From NCBI GenBank assembly GCA_021781415.1, contig JAJXWW010000207.1, positions 1 through 33,100 on the forward strand: 33,100 bases of DNA, in the 5' to 3' direction. The position numbers and the translations under genes were made by a program. Position 1 is the first letter of the stretch. Every line of letters starts with the position of its first letter. Shown piece after piece: positions 32,945 through 33,100 of this stretch. This stretch comes from Planctomycetota bacterium (lineage in GTDB: Bacteria; Planctomycetota; Planctomycetia; Gemmatales; Gemmataceae). A model generated the notes under the pieces. It saw only the letters and a program-made list of their open reading frames with translations, made no database searches and was not told the origin of the DNA.

Positions 32945-32979
32945 TTACAATAATCGATTCTTTTTTTCTCCTACGGCAC

Positions 32980-33100
32980 TTCACCTGGGTGAACCATACC
33001 CCAAACTGCTCGACCCCCGACCGCCTTGCTGCTGGCAGTCGTCGTGTCGGCTCACGCTTTCACGACCGTCCCTTACGGGAAGAGGTTACCTTGTCCCACG
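32980..33100 (-). ncRNA. Structured RNA-like region at the right edge (family unknown)
   Basis: Four hairpins follow each other on the minus strand: TCCC-GTAA-GGGA (33080-33069) with a GNRA-type loop; GTCGTG/CACGAC (33066-33061 with 33046-33041); GACTGCC/GGCGGTC (33040-33034 with 33025-33019), in which a G-U pair on this strand becomes a C-A mismatch on the other; and TTCAC/GTGAA (32993-32980). The GNRA loop and the G-U pair both favour transcription on the minus strand, towards the methyltransferase. There is no coding frame. The short stems around purine-rich loops resemble parts of group II intron RNA, but no domain V or reverse transcriptase was identified and the region runs off the window. 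Confidence 0.35.

Overview
The window reads as chromosomal DNA of a planctomycete, probably from the Gemmata/Zavarzinella side of the phylum. This is inferred from gene content: a DUF1549/DUF1553 protein next to a Tat-signal DUF1501 protein, a secreted PPC-domain protein, large secreted proteins carrying CxxCH heme motifs, a Cys-type sulfatase, and GC-rich genes separated by palindromic intergenic repeats. No rRNA, tRNA or CRISPR array was seen.

Layout. Positions 1-1460 are a decayed mobile-element zone: the 5' end of an IS5-type transposase runs off the left edge, an excisionase-type antitoxin is intact, and its PIN toxin is cut by a fragment of another transposase. Positions 1466-7418 (minus strand) hold a run of five genes: sulfatase, JAMM/M67 peptidase, family-39 glycosyltransferase, an unrecognised membrane protein and a ketopantoate-reductase-like enzyme. 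Positions 7575-10709 (plus) hold argG, an HTH-EIIA fusion and a CinA-like/nucleotidylyltransferase fusion. A truncated epimerase follows, then an unrecognised gene overlapping a glycogen branching enzyme (11168-13811). A palindrome separates these from the convergent hisD-hisC-hisB operon, for which a promoter is visible. Positions 17016-30486 (minus) hold a large secreted module: DUF1549/DUF1553, DUF1501, PPC-domain protein, a 1584-residue multidomain esterase/peptidase/cytochrome/propeller protein, and a glycoside hydrolase with two discoidin domains. The right end (about 30490-33100) is an A/T-richer island with a two-gene restriction-modification operon, its own promoter candidate, and non-coding flanks that fold well.

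How the genes may work together. The secreted module and the sulfatase suggest breakdown of sulfated or acylated polysaccharide at the cell envelope, with heme proteins taking part; this is an inference from domain content. argG, hisDCB, the nucleotide-cofactor fusion, panE and glgB are housekeeping. The restriction-modification island looks acquired. The points most worth a second look are the 1584-residue fusion, the repeat-containing promoter and structured RNA-like upstream region of the restriction-modification operon, the CinA-like/NadD-like fusion whose amidase motif is degenerate, and the several unrelated intergenic palindromes.
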